Origin: Catenaria anguillulae PL171
Lineage: Eukaryota > Blastocladiomycota > Blastocladiomycetes > Blastocladiales > Catenariaceae
Reading direction: 5' to 3'
DNA length: 53,210 bases
Assembly: GCA_002102555.1 (NCBI GenBank)
Contig: MCFL01000170.1
Span: forward strand, 1 to 53,210
Positions within the stretch are counted from its first letter, which is position 1, and each line of letters starts with the position of its first letter. Shown here piece after piece: positions 11,400 to 21,169 of the stretch. Under the pieces are notes generated by a model. It worked only from the letters and a program-made list of their open reading frames with translations. It had not been told where the DNA came from and ran no database searches. The position numbers and the translations under genes were made by a program.

Positions 11400-12003
11400 G
11401 AAAAAGGTGGAGACAAATAACAGGCAAGTGGCAGAGGGAGGAAGAAGCGGTCATCATCATTGCCGCGACCACAGATGGAGGTATAGAAACAAGAGGAAGA
11501 TGGTACGAAAGGACTGAGAAAACCACAAGAAACCGAGCAAAGGCAAGGCGTGGTTGGGTGTGTGGGGAATCTGAGTCGGGATGCGTTGGGAGTCGAAAAC
11601 GATGACGAGGAAGGAATCTGGCGGGAAATGAAAAAAAAGGGGAAAACATTGCAGGAAATGGGGCCCAGCGAGAGGAAAATGTGGATGTATTGCAACAGCA
11701 AACATGAGCGAAGACGTCATGGACCAGGGCAATGTATTGAATGGCAATGAATCGCCTTGAACCGACTCCCCGCGACAACTCACACTCCATCACACCTTTT
11801 GGACCGAAATGTCTCTTGTCGGCGACAGCGTGGGCGCGGGAATCATCGCTGCAGAAAACCAAACCAAGATGCCTTGAATGTACATATTGTGCGCGAACAG
11901 CCACTCTCGCGGATCTCTATACGCGAGCAAAGAATGGTTGTCAACTGGGAGTTCCCGGTTTCCCAGTAGAGCGCTGGCGACCCATGTTTGCCGGAAGGAC
12001 TGA
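11400..12003 (-). pseudogene. Truncated relative of the 446-codon gene plus its 3' flank
   Basis: On the minus strand, codons near 11990-11860 read ALLGNRELPV, LLAYRDPREWLFAHNMY, matching the C-terminus of the protein at 3675-5015 (LLPFRDSREWLFARNMY). Roughly 60 codons survive; everything upstream is replaced by the right repeat arm at 12004. The 3' flank down to about 11400 also resembles 5040-5450. The remainder is too short and lacks a start, so it is a gene remnant. Its position at the arm border suggests that the duplicated POT1/aprataxin segment was joined into, or broke, a second member of this gene family. Confidence 0.6.
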
Positions 12004-13803
12004 TGCCAGCGACAGCCGGCATGTTGGTTCGCAAACGCAATTGATTGATTGATTGACCATGTATATTTACATGTAAACTCGATGCAATTGATACGCCGCT
12101 TGACCAAACCCATGACTGCCTCCACGACTCGATCCGCCGCTCATGGTATCACCGCTGCGACCGCCACACGTGGTCCAGCCCACCGTGCCGTCCGCGCCTC
12201 AAACTCTTCAGCGGCGGCTGGCGCATCAGCAACCAGCACGACTCCGAATCGATCGGACAGCCGACACGGTGGCCGCGGCGGTTCCTGGCACCAAGCACTG
12301 CTTCCGTACACTCAGCACCCGGAAACCTATGACCCGGCTCGCGAGGTGTTTGCCTACTCGGAATCGACCGTGACCATCTACGACCAGTATCCGAAATCGT
12401 CAGTGCACTTGCTCGTCATGCCGCGACGGGTCGTGACCAATGTCTCTGCTCTGGATCCTACCAAGGAAGAAGATGTCAGGGTGGTTGATCAAGTGGACGC
12501 AGAGTGTCAACGAGTACTCGCTCTGTTCGTCTCGTTCCTTCATCTTTGTCGTCACTGCAAAAAGATTCACCAGTCTCACGACTGGGTTGTGACCAGAATG
12601 CAAGCAATGCACCCAACGCTGCGCTTCCGCCTGGGTCTGCACGCTGTGCCATCCATGACCCAACTGCATGTGCACTTGATTTCGCAGGATTTCGCACGGG
12701 CGGAAAAACTCAAGACCAAGCAACACTGGAATTCGTTCACAACGGCCTTCTTTGTTGATTGGGAGTGGGTGGTTGGCGAATTCAAGGCTGGGCGAAAGGT
12801 CACTGTACGTCTCCGAGTCGTCACTTGTGCTTGTCGTGGGGACTGACGCAACTCGCAACTGGCTTCGGATTCGAATTACGTAGTTTGAAAAGCAAGAGTA
12901 CGAGCAAATGCTAAAGTCGCCGCTCAAGTGCCACGAATGTACCGACTTGCCTGCATTTGCCAACATGCCTCGCTTGAAGGCGCATCTTGATTCACAACCG
13001 CATGGTGTCCGTGATGACGATAATGCATCGAAATGAGGCACACATATCGCCAATACACAAATTACAATCCAGGCTCGCGCATCTCGGTATCAAACAATCG
13101 GTACTTGACCTGCCTCTCGACTACCGCCTCACCACTCGCCGTCTCGCCGCTCTCTCCTGCTGCTCCCGATGGTGTGCCACTTGAAGGAGGCGGTGCCAGG
13201 TAACTCTCAATGCACACATCACACCACACTTGATCTGCTGCGGGCCTTTGGCCCTCTGGTCTTACCAATCCAATGCTCGAAATGGTTGCCTGGCCAGCAA
13301 ACACCTTGGCCTCCATATCCACTGGAACAGTCGACATGCCAAACAAGACGTACGCGAGCCGTGCCAGCAATGAACGGGACGTGATTTGGTCAGTTGAAAG
13401 GCTACATACACGATAACGAACCAAGTGAGAAGTGGTACATAAGTACACATGCAGGATGGATGAAAGTGAGTCGGGCATATGTACTCGGTGGGCACGAGGC
13501 CAGGAAACAACTTGATCCTGCCCGAATCCACCAAAGTGGAAGAGGACGAGGACGAGGACGTGGGGGGGTCGTTGACAAGGACATCAAGGGTGTCGCCGAG
13601 CTCGTCCACCAGCGTGAACACCATGCAGAATGCAAACGACGTGTGGGTTGATGAAGCGCACTTTGGGCACACTTGTTCCGTCTGTTTCAACCTGATATAA
13701 ATACGGATCCAAGTGTCAGCAACGACCAACACTATGATTCGGACTATGTAGAAGCATGGTGACGTACATGACCATGCACGCTCGGCACATGCGACGGGTG
13801 CAG
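12004..13803. repeat. Right arm of the 1.8-kb inverted repeat
   Basis: Exact reverse complement of 1-1800. Beyond 13803 the POT1 gene continues uninterrupted to its start at 15506. The true length of the duplication is unknown because its other copy runs off the window. Confidence 0.95.
12082..13036 (+). CDS. APTX: Aprataxin (HIT-domain DNA-adenylate hydrolase)
   Basis: Removes AMP from aborted ligation ends in nuclear DNA repair. Exons 12082-12804 and 12884-13036 (phase 0) encode 291 aa. Residues 1-65 are low-complexity. The HIT domain follows, with IYDQYPKSSVHLLVMPR, GLHAVPSMTQLHVHLIS and the aprataxin-specific KTKQHWNSF block. The zinc finger is read after the intron (KCHECTD...KAHLDSQPH). 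Length and order match fungal Hnt3 and human APTX minus its FHA domain. One oddity: the first His of the HxHxHxx triad (HVHLHVIS in human) is Gln here, while the middle, catalytic His and the third His remain. The stop lies 25 bp from the POT1 stop. A start at 12112 is also possible. Confidence 0.9.
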
Positions 13804-15506
13804 TTGACGAGCTTTTGAGGAAGCACCTTGGTAAAGCGCACGCGACATCGGTACTTGCCGTTGGGCTTGGGGGAGTTGAGAATGTCGGCCAGGCTGACGG
13901 GTGGAATGTAGGGATGCTTGATATCTATTGATGTGTACATAAAGACTTTGTCAGAACGACAGTACCTACGGACGAGAAAAAAAAAATGGAAAAATGTAGA
14001 CGCGCACAGGTAAATGACACGGGAACCGGTCTAGCAATGACCGATTCAGCAGCTGCATTGGCATTGGCATTGCTGACCATCAGTGCACCAATCCTCCTGC
14101 GCTTGGCCTCGACTCCCTCGGTCCCAATCTCTGGCATGCCCTCGGCCGCCAACTTGTCCATGAGCTGCTCGGCAACCACTGGCATGTTTTGTGTCTCCAA
14201 CATGCGACTCCGGCGCTGCATCAACGGCCTGCACCGCTCATCCTCCCGACTCACCACCTCCATCCGCGGCAACCCAGCGCTCCATTGCTTGTTGCCCCTC
14301 GAGCCTTGCATCTTCAACTCAAACCTCTCCATGCTGCCCGACACGGCCTTTGCCGCCCTGCAATTGCGCACAAGCACCAGTGTTCCGGCGCTGCAGTGTG
14401 TCTCGGCAAAGTGCTTGTGCTCGTCAAACAGCAACATGGGTATGAGTGTGTGCGGGTCGAGCAGCACGCCCTGGTGGTCGTGCACGACAGGTGCATTGGC
14501 GCCAAACGTGTGCTGAAACGTGCCGATTTCGGCAATCGATTTGGCAGAGTAGTCGGTCACGAGAGCAGTCATGAAGGTATCGCCCGGAAAACCTTTCACT
14601 TGGACAATTTCGACAATCAGGTCGTAGAAGCAGTTGGTTTGCGTGGTGGCAATGGACGGGTGAATCGGTCGTGCTTGTGCGATCGATGCTGAAGAAGAAG
14701 AAGAAGAAGACGATGCTGCTGCTGCTGCTGCTAGTGGTGCTGCTGCTGCTGCTGCTGCTGCTGGTGGTGGTGGTGGTGGTGCTGCATACTGGTGTGCTGC
14801 GGGCGGATGAAAAAACGGGACGTGGAGGCGGCATGACTACCTGCGTCATGCCGATCTGACTGAATCCGGCCAAGTTGGCTGCATGAGTCTGCGACCACCA
14901 CCATTCACGCAACGCATTGACCTTGGCTTGATCTCCTACACCACACAGCAGCAGAGGTGTGACGCCCTTGATGCCAACGGGACGTGCCTCAATCTCGGGC
15001 GACGACGAGCCCATCGTGACAGACATGGAAACATAGTCGTTGGACCCAACAATGAGCATGGAATGCGTGTTTGTGGGTGTGCAAGTGACTGTGGCAGACT
15101 TGATGCGCACAATGGAACCCTCGACGAGCAGCTGGGCAGCATGGGCAAAGTCCTGAGGCTGGTGGCGAAACAGCATGAGCGTCGTGTAGGGTGCCGAGCG
15201 TGGCAGCGAGCTGTCTCGCAGACACAGCTTGATCTGTGCGTGGCCCTTGCGGTTGAGGGTCGGGATCGTGTTGGATTCGGCCTGGACCACGGCCAGGATA
15301 TTGACCTTTGTGTACTGGCGCAAGCTCGGAATCGCAGCCAGCGGCGTGTATTCCAGATCCATTGTTGTCGTCGCGAGGGATGACAAGTCACTGTTTGGTT
15401 TGGCCTGAGGTTGCGGTTGATGCGCTGGTGCTCGAGACGGGGGCGGCGGAGGCGGTGGAGGGGCCAGCGATGTCAAGGCCCAAGTTGTTGGGTTGGGTGC
15501 AGCCAT
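13062..15506 (-). CDS. POT1: POT1-like telomere single-strand binding protein
   Basis: Binds the telomeric 3' overhang and protects chromosome ends. Exons on the minus strand are 15506-14841, 14788-14008, 13924-13768, 13691-13485 and 13401-13062, together 716 aa (human 634). Order: Pro-rich N-terminus (1-45), OB fold 1 (about 50-215: YTPLAAIPSLRQYTKVNIL, VEGSIVRI, KVNALREWW), a poly-Ala/Ser linker, OB fold 2 (about 265-350: CFYDLIVEIVQVKGFPGD), a basic stretch (EAKRRRI), then the C-terminal domain with CRAC...CPKC, matching the zinc cysteines of human POT1. The intron at 13925-14007 has a CTGAC branch-like site. The first intron (14789-14840, 52 nt) is the least certain because it lies in trinucleotide repeats where two frames are open. 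Tail to tail with aprataxin. Confidence 0.85.
14691..14780 (-). repeat. Trinucleotide repeat tract inside POT1
   Basis: (GAA)n, (CTG)n and (GGT)n runs follow each other on the plus strand. On the coding strand they give a linker of Pro, Ala and Ser between the two N-terminal OB folds. Because each unit is three bases, more than one frame stays open here and the exact splice junction is hard to fix. Length variation would change only the linker. Confidence 0.85.
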
Positions 15507-15643
15507 GACTGCTTATTGCATTGAGTATTTACTACGTTAGAGCTATTGACATGATGTGTTTTCTAATGACGAATATGTACGAACAGTATTAATGTTATGA
15601 TTTCTTATCCATTTGCGGATGGAGATTTCGTGTCTCACATCAT

Positions 15644-17822
15644 TCATGAAGAGCTGGACAAGATTGTGTCAGCCGACTTGACGGCTGGCAGTGCCAACCC
15701 GCTCCACTTCCACCACTTGTTGACCTTGGCATAGTGTGACACCTTTGACGTCTCCATCGCCGCTCCTGTATACTTGAGTTCCAATCCCGGCTGGAACCAC
15801 CACGTCAATATGTCTGTCCGCCCCTTGATGCTCGCTTGATCCATGGCTGCCTCCGTGTACTCGAGCTCCAATCCACTCAAGAACCACCATTCAAGAACAT
15901 CTGTATGGCCACTCGTGCTGGCCAAATCCATGGCCGTTGCGTCGTAAACCAATTCGAGCCCAGACTCGTCCCACCACTTCAACAAATCCACGCGACCGCT
16001 CTCGGACGCCTTGGCGAGCACACGCTCCGTGTACGCAAAAGTTAACGAGTCAAAACGCTCTGCCCACCATTGCAAAGCGCCGATATGAACGCATTCGTCA
16101 ACAATCTTGGGGTCGTGTGTCGCTGGTAGGTTGAGCCGCTCGCACTTGTTGAGCAGCGAAATGAGGCCTTTGCTGAACGCATGTGACCAAGCTTCGGCCG
16201 CCAGCACCTCCAGCAGTTCGGGACCTGCATTGGCTATCCACCAGTCAACCAAGACGTGCTTGTCGTCGAGCAACGCACAAAGTAGTGCCCGCTCGGCGCG
16301 CATGGGCAAGCCTGAGGATTGCCACCAAGCGAGCACCTGAAAATCCTCGGCACTCGACGCTCGATCCAATGGCACGGCTGTGTACTTGAGTTGGAGCCGC
16401 TCGAAATTCTGCTTCCTCCATCAATCCATCATTTTCCTATCCTGTTGAAAATCCATGGCTTTTGGGGAGTACTTGAGCTCGAGTCCGGAGCTGAGCCACC
16501 AGTCCAACACTTTTTTGGTCAGGCGCCAAGTCCAGAGCCGCCTCGGTGTACTTGAGCTCCAGTCCCGACCTGCGCCACGAATCTAGAACCTCTAGGTTCC
16601 CATGTTGGCTGGCGAAATCCACGTTATCCTGAGAATACGTGACATCAAGCCCCGAAGCTAGCAACCAGTCGAGAAAGCGAATCGTGTGCGGGCCATGCGC
16701 ACCTCCGTAATTGAGCGATGCTTGAACACTACCAACAGCTCTGCGCTTCCACAGATCAAGCACCACCACGGGATCACTGCACTCGCTCGCCCAAGCGACC
16801 AAATCCGTAATCTCCAAGGCCCACGGCTGCCCATGGTCAAACCACCACTCCAACACGTGCAAATGCGACTTGCGAATCGCCTCGCGCACAATGAATGGGC
16901 CGCTATCTTCGACCATTTCCTTGCACATGTTGCCGCCAGCCACCAGCGCACTCAGCATGTCAAGCAACCCGCGCGTCCCAACCACCTGCATGAGTCGCGA
17001 CGACCATCCGCGGCGTGCGAGGGGATCGGGAATGTACTTGTCCCACTTTGGCAGGTTGCGCGTGGCACTGCGCTCCAGCATCCCAACATGGTACCTGGAG
17101 CGGATCCATCGGAGGGCAAGTGCTTCGTGTCCCGTGCACACGAGCTCGGCCACGCCCACGTCTGTCATGCCGCCAGTTGAGGGTCGCTCTGGGGAGAGCA
17201 TCTTGCTTTTGCACGCATTGCCCACCACGTCCGGGTGATCCACGAGCCAAGCAATTGCATCAATGGACGCTTTTTGCACGGCGCGACTGAGTGGATCGGT
17301 CGGCCCAACACTGCGCTTGCCGTCCTCGGCTGCCTCCGTGGCCGACACGAGCAATGACTCGCTTGCCACTCGCCAACCGCGCGCCTTGGCCCACCAATCC
17401 AACACCTTAACCTGGTTTGCAGCCACCGCGGCCCAAAACACTCGTTGGCCGTCGGGCGAGTCGGGATCAAGAACCTTGAGGCGGGCAAAGAAGTCGAGTG
17501 TGTGCAGATCGCCTCGCTCGGCGAATGACGTGAACTTGATCGGGCATCCTCGGGTGGCAAGCGCAACGCGGATTAGGTGTGTCGAGGGAAAAGCTGCCGT
17601 CAAGCAGGCGTGAATTGCTTCGATCAGGGATGACTTGTCGGGGGCAGCGTGGATGGAGGCGGCGTGGCGCATGGCGGCCGACAGTAGCGGTTCCAGCAGG
17701 TCAAAAGGAACAGCCTCGGACCCAGAAGCGGCCGTTGGCAGGTCAAGGCCGAGGTCAAGGCCGCGCTTAGCGCCAGACAGGGCGGATAGGGTTGGCGACG
17801 GAATGGTTGATTGACTTTTCAT
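15644..17822 (-). CDS. DWW-repeat (ankyrin-like) protein, frame broken
   Basis: Starts MKSQSTIPSP at 17822; a helical N-terminus (VPFDLLEPLLSAAMRH) resembles an F-box-like helix. The rest is made of about 29-residue ankyrin-like units with the pattern VLDWW-SGL-LKYT-AALD-AS. It aligns along its length with the divergent neighbour at 18123-20273. The frame is broken twice in a conserved stretch: in a run of six T (16511-16516; coding strand AAAAAA), after which VLDWWLSSGLELKY is read in another frame, and at 16421-16423, where an expected DWW tryptophan codon is TGA. A 64-nt intron could bypass the stop but would discard a conserved repeat. It is either a young pseudogene or sequence error. 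Function unknown; such repeats usually bind proteins. Confidence 0.7.
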
Positions 17823-18122
17823 GGTTGCATCGAGTATCCACAAAACACTGTTACAGTAAATTTCGATCGCAGGCGAGCGCAATAGCGAGAGAGAGAGAGT
17901 GCGTGTGTCCACAATGACGTTATTTTTTACATTGCGCCGAACGTGCCATCGCTCATGAGGGACCGAGGGCGGGACCGTGGGACGTGGTGGACGTGCGGTG
18001 GCGACTGAACACTGCAAACACGGGTGCAAACAGCCCAGCGCCCAGCACAGCGACAGACAGCTGCAGCGCCTATGTACAAGGCAGGCAATTCAATTCAGAT
18101 GCGACATATGTAATGTAACCTG
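17823..18122. promoter_or_regulatory. Shared upstream region of two divergent DWW-repeat genes
   Basis: A 300-bp head-to-head spacer between two paralogous starts. It holds a (GA)n run at about 17887-17901 and an ACATATGTAATGTAAC stretch just before the plus-strand ATG. No factor-binding site can be named. Confidence 0.5.
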
Positions 18123-20273
18123 ATGAAACCACTCCCAGCGCTCACCGCCATGGCCCATCTGTCAGTCACTTCCGCCACGGCGACAGCGCCACCCGAGCTG
18201 CCCTTCGACCTCATCGACCCAATCCTCTTGTACACGTTGCGGCTGTCCTTCTCGCCCGCCCGCCCCGACCGCGTTCACCAATGCCTTTGCATCTCGCCAC
18301 CGTCGACGCAAATCCTTCGTGCGGCCCTGCAGTGGCTCGGCTACCCGTCGGCCACCACTCTCGCACGCAACGGTGACATTTTCGGTCTCGAGCTGCTCTT
18401 GCGATTCAAGCAACTTGAACCAACCAAGAGCGCGGACGTGTTTTGGCACGCTGTGGCGTATGACAAAGTCGAGGTGCTCGACTGGTGGACGAGCACGAAA
18501 GAATGGCCCGTGCCTTCCCAGGGCGGCGATGACGTCAGCGTGTGCGGTAACCCGTATCCCGTATCCGAGGCTATTGCTCGCCGCTCAATGGCGGCCATTG
18601 ACTGGCTGATCGACCACCCGGATCTCGTGCACCATGTTTGCGCCGACCCCACGACCAAAGTGGGCGCCATCAAGGAAGCGTGCGTAGCCGACATGCTGAT
18701 CAACGGAATGCGCAAACAAGCGCTGCGGTGGATTGATGCACGGTACCACATTCTGGCGGGCGAATCGAGCGTCGCCGGCATGACGACAGCAAAGTTTGCC
18801 AACGGGAAAAAAGTCAAATGGTTGTCACCACTGATGCAGGTTGTGAGCGAGCACGGGTTGACCAATGTGTTGGATGCGCTCGAGGCAGCGGGGGACACAT
18901 ACATCGGCATTCTTGGAAGCAGTACACGTTTGCTCCTCATGCACGCCGTGCAAGTCCCACAGCTCGATATGCTTGAGTGGTGGTTTGATCCAAAGCGCAC
19001 ACGCATATTGTTTGCCGATGCGCTGTTTGATTTCGTGGCGTGGGTGTGCGAGTCTCGATCGCCAATCGAGGTGCTCGAGTGGTACAAGGCCAAGCACACG
19101 GCAGGTGCCTTGGCTTCGAAATTGCCGCTCAAGTACGACAGCGCCAGCGCACAGGGTAACGTTGCCGTCATGGATTGGTTGCTCCGCTCAGATCTGCCCG
19201 TTTCGTATACGTCGAATACCCTGGATTTCGCGAGCCATCAAGGCGCCGTGGCATCTCTCGAATGGTGGCGCACATCCGGGTTGCCGCTCAAGTACACCGA
19301 GGCCGCCTTGGATCAGGCGCCCAACGCGCAAGTGCTTGATTGGTGGCTCAACTCGGGACTCGAGCTCAAGTACACGATCAAGGCTTTGCACTTTGCACGC
19401 AACTTGAAAGTGTTTGAATGGTGGAAAACTCAGCACAACGAGCGCGGGCTCGAGCTCAAGTACACGTCGGATCTCTTGGATCGCGCGTCGGCCGAAGAGG
19501 ACTTTGTCATTCTCAACTGGTGGCACGAGTCTGGCCTCAAGATGAAGGCCAAGCGGGCCTTGATCACGGCTTTTGCGGCAAGCAAGCGCCAAGTTGTTCA
19601 GTGGTGGATGACCAATGCCGATGCAGAGCTGCTCAACGAGTTGGCGGTCGAGACGTGGGCAGAGTCTTTCCGGGATGCGCGGCACTTGCACTGGTGCGAA
19701 CATTCCAGGTTGCCGGTGCCCAACGACCCGCGCATCATTGACGAGTGTGGGAACGCGGATTCGTTGAGGTGGTGGGCAGAGCGCTTCGACAAGTTGCCAT
19801 TCACGTACACGGAGCGTGCGCTGGCCAAGGCATCAGAGAGCGGGAGGGTTGATTTGTTGGACTGGTGGGACCAATCGGGACTCGAGCTGTTGTACGATGA
19901 GACGGCCATGGATCTGGCGAGCAGTCGTGGGATGGTGGACGTGCTCGAGTGGTGGTTCTTGAGCGGGTTGGATTTGGAATATTCCGCGGCGGCGGTTGAT
20001 GAAGCAAGCGCCAATGGGCATGTCAAGGCACTCACGTGGTGGCTCAACTCGGGTTTGGAACTCAAGTACACCGAGGCAGCGTTGGGCAAGGCCAGCATCA
20101 ATGGTCACGTCAAGGTGCTCAAGTGGTGGGTGCGCAGCGGGCTGCCGCTCAAGTACTCGTACAAGGCTGTTGAAGCCCTCCATTCACCTCGCGAACGCAC
20201 GCTTCAGTCGGATGAGACGCTGCGGTGGTGGAACGAGTCTGGGCTCGCACTTCCTTCCAAGTCGACTCAGTGA
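18123..20273 (+). CDS. DWW-repeat (ankyrin-like) protein, intact
   Basis: A 716-aa intronless protein; the first ATG is at 18123 and a second at 18150. The N-terminus (PELPFDLIDPILLYTLRLSF) looks like a short F-box-like helix. From residue about 90 to the end it consists of degenerate, then regular, ankyrin-like units of about 29 residues, such as VLEWWFLSGLDLEYSAAAVD and ASINGHVKVLKWWVRSGLPL. The GH-VL-WW core corresponds to the ankyrin GH-VVLLL position. No signal peptide or membrane segment is seen. It is the best-preserved of the four family members in this window. The likely role is protein binding, possibly as an F-box-type substrate adaptor; this is inference. Confidence 0.85.
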   Translation: MKPLPALTAMAHLSVTSATATAPPELPFDLIDPILLYTLRLSFSPARPDRVHQCLCISPPSTQILRAALQWLGYPSATTLARNGDIFGLELLLRFKQLEPTKSADVFWHAVAYDKVEVLDWWTSTKEWPVPSQGGDDVSVCGNPYPVSEAIARRSMAAIDWLIDHPDLVHHVCADPTTKVGAIKEACVADMLINGMRKQALRWIDARYHILAGESSVAGMTTAKFANGKKVKWLSPLMQVVSEHGLTNVLDALEAAGDTYIGILGSSTRLLLMHAVQVPQLDMLEWWFDPKRTRILFADALFDFVAWVCESRSPIEVLEWYKAKHTAGALASKLPLKYDSASAQGNVAVMDWLLRSDLPVSYTSNTLDFASHQGAVASLEWWRTSGLPLKYTEAALDQAPNAQVLDWWLNSGLELKYTIKALHFARNLKVFEWWKTQHNERGLELKYTSDLLDRASAEEDFVILNWWHESGLKMKAKRALITAFAASKRQVVQWWMTNADAELLNELAVETWAESFRDARHLHWCEHSRLPVPNDPRIIDECGNADSLRWWAERFDKLPFTYTERALAKASESGRVDLLDWWDQSGLELLYDETAMDLASSRGMVDVLEWWFLSGLDLEYSAAAVDEASANGHVKALTWWLNSGLELKYTEAALGKASINGHVKVLKWWVRSGLPLKYSYKAVEALHSPRERTLQSDETLRWWNESGLALPSKSTQ

Positions 20274-21169
20274 TTCACACCTTGTTTCGTCTTGAAATGT
20301 TTAGAATTTTCTCTTGTTCTTGATAAAGGTCGATCATCATCTGAAATCCCCCAGAAGGACGGGTCATAACTTGGTAGCTTCCTTTCATGTATCACTGGCC
20401 AGGAACGGTTACAAGCCATCGCAATGATAACATGTTGTTGAGCTCAGCATCATATCACTGCCCGAGTCTCTATCGGACTGCTCCACTGCTCCATTCCTTG
20501 TCACACACAATTTCCATGGCACAGACACCAATATGATTCCTACTTTCTTTCCCCACCCAGAGTGATACCCAGAGCGCTCGAATTGCCCCGAAGTGATTGA
20601 TTGACCATAGCGCATGGGTATCGGATGGGCTGTGTATGGTTAGGAATGAGTCCTGATACATCGTCGGTCGGCAAATGATGAGCAGCTTCAAGAAAGTCAA
20701 GTGACATACATAATAGGTACTGACGGAACTATTTCAGCGAAGTTTGTCTCACGATCAACGACCCGTGACAAGGAAGATCACGCGATTTCTTGCCCTCCTT
20801 TACAAGCCTGGCATCCATGCGTGCGCAACGACGACAACCGGCGTCTCGGTATATATGGCACAGTATTGCGCCAAAGGCAAACGCAAAGGCGCAATTTCCA
20901 CATGCACCGCATTGCGCAGCAGCAGTGGCATGGCGTATCTGATCCATTTGCCTGAGGGTTGATGCCAATAGTCCGCCTGACTTTGAGGTAGCTCAAGCGG
21001 GCAACCAGCGCGATTGTGCCAGCAATCTCTACTCGCGCCGGGTGGGCATGTGCAGGCGGAAGCCTACAAAAACCAAGGGCGCCCTCGATTCTCAAACACG
21101 TCAAGACCATAACCAGCACGACATCTCATTCTTAGATCTAGAAGTCGCCGCAGTACTAGCCATTCCGCC
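20274..21169. other. Intergenic region without a recognised gene
   Basis: About 0.9 kb between the DWW-repeat gene and the subtilase start. A TATATATGG stretch occurs near 20850, some 320 bp upstream of the subtilase ATG; whether it acts as a TATA box is unknown. Short open frames here show no similarity. Confidence 0.4.

Noticed and set aside
1-13803. Inverted repeat as terminal repeats of a large DNA transposon
   Set aside because: No transposase in the spacer, no target-site duplication, and the arms carry ordinary spliced host genes.
16385-16470. A 64-nt intron that would bypass the stop in the first DWW gene
   Set aside because: Borders and phase are possible (GTACTC...GCAG), but splicing would keep an out-of-frame stretch and delete codons that align with the intact paralogue.
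18162-20183. Several open frames of 90-280 codons on the minus strand of the DWW-repeat gene
   Set aside because: Shadows created by the codon bias and repeats of the plus-strand gene; no independent similarity.
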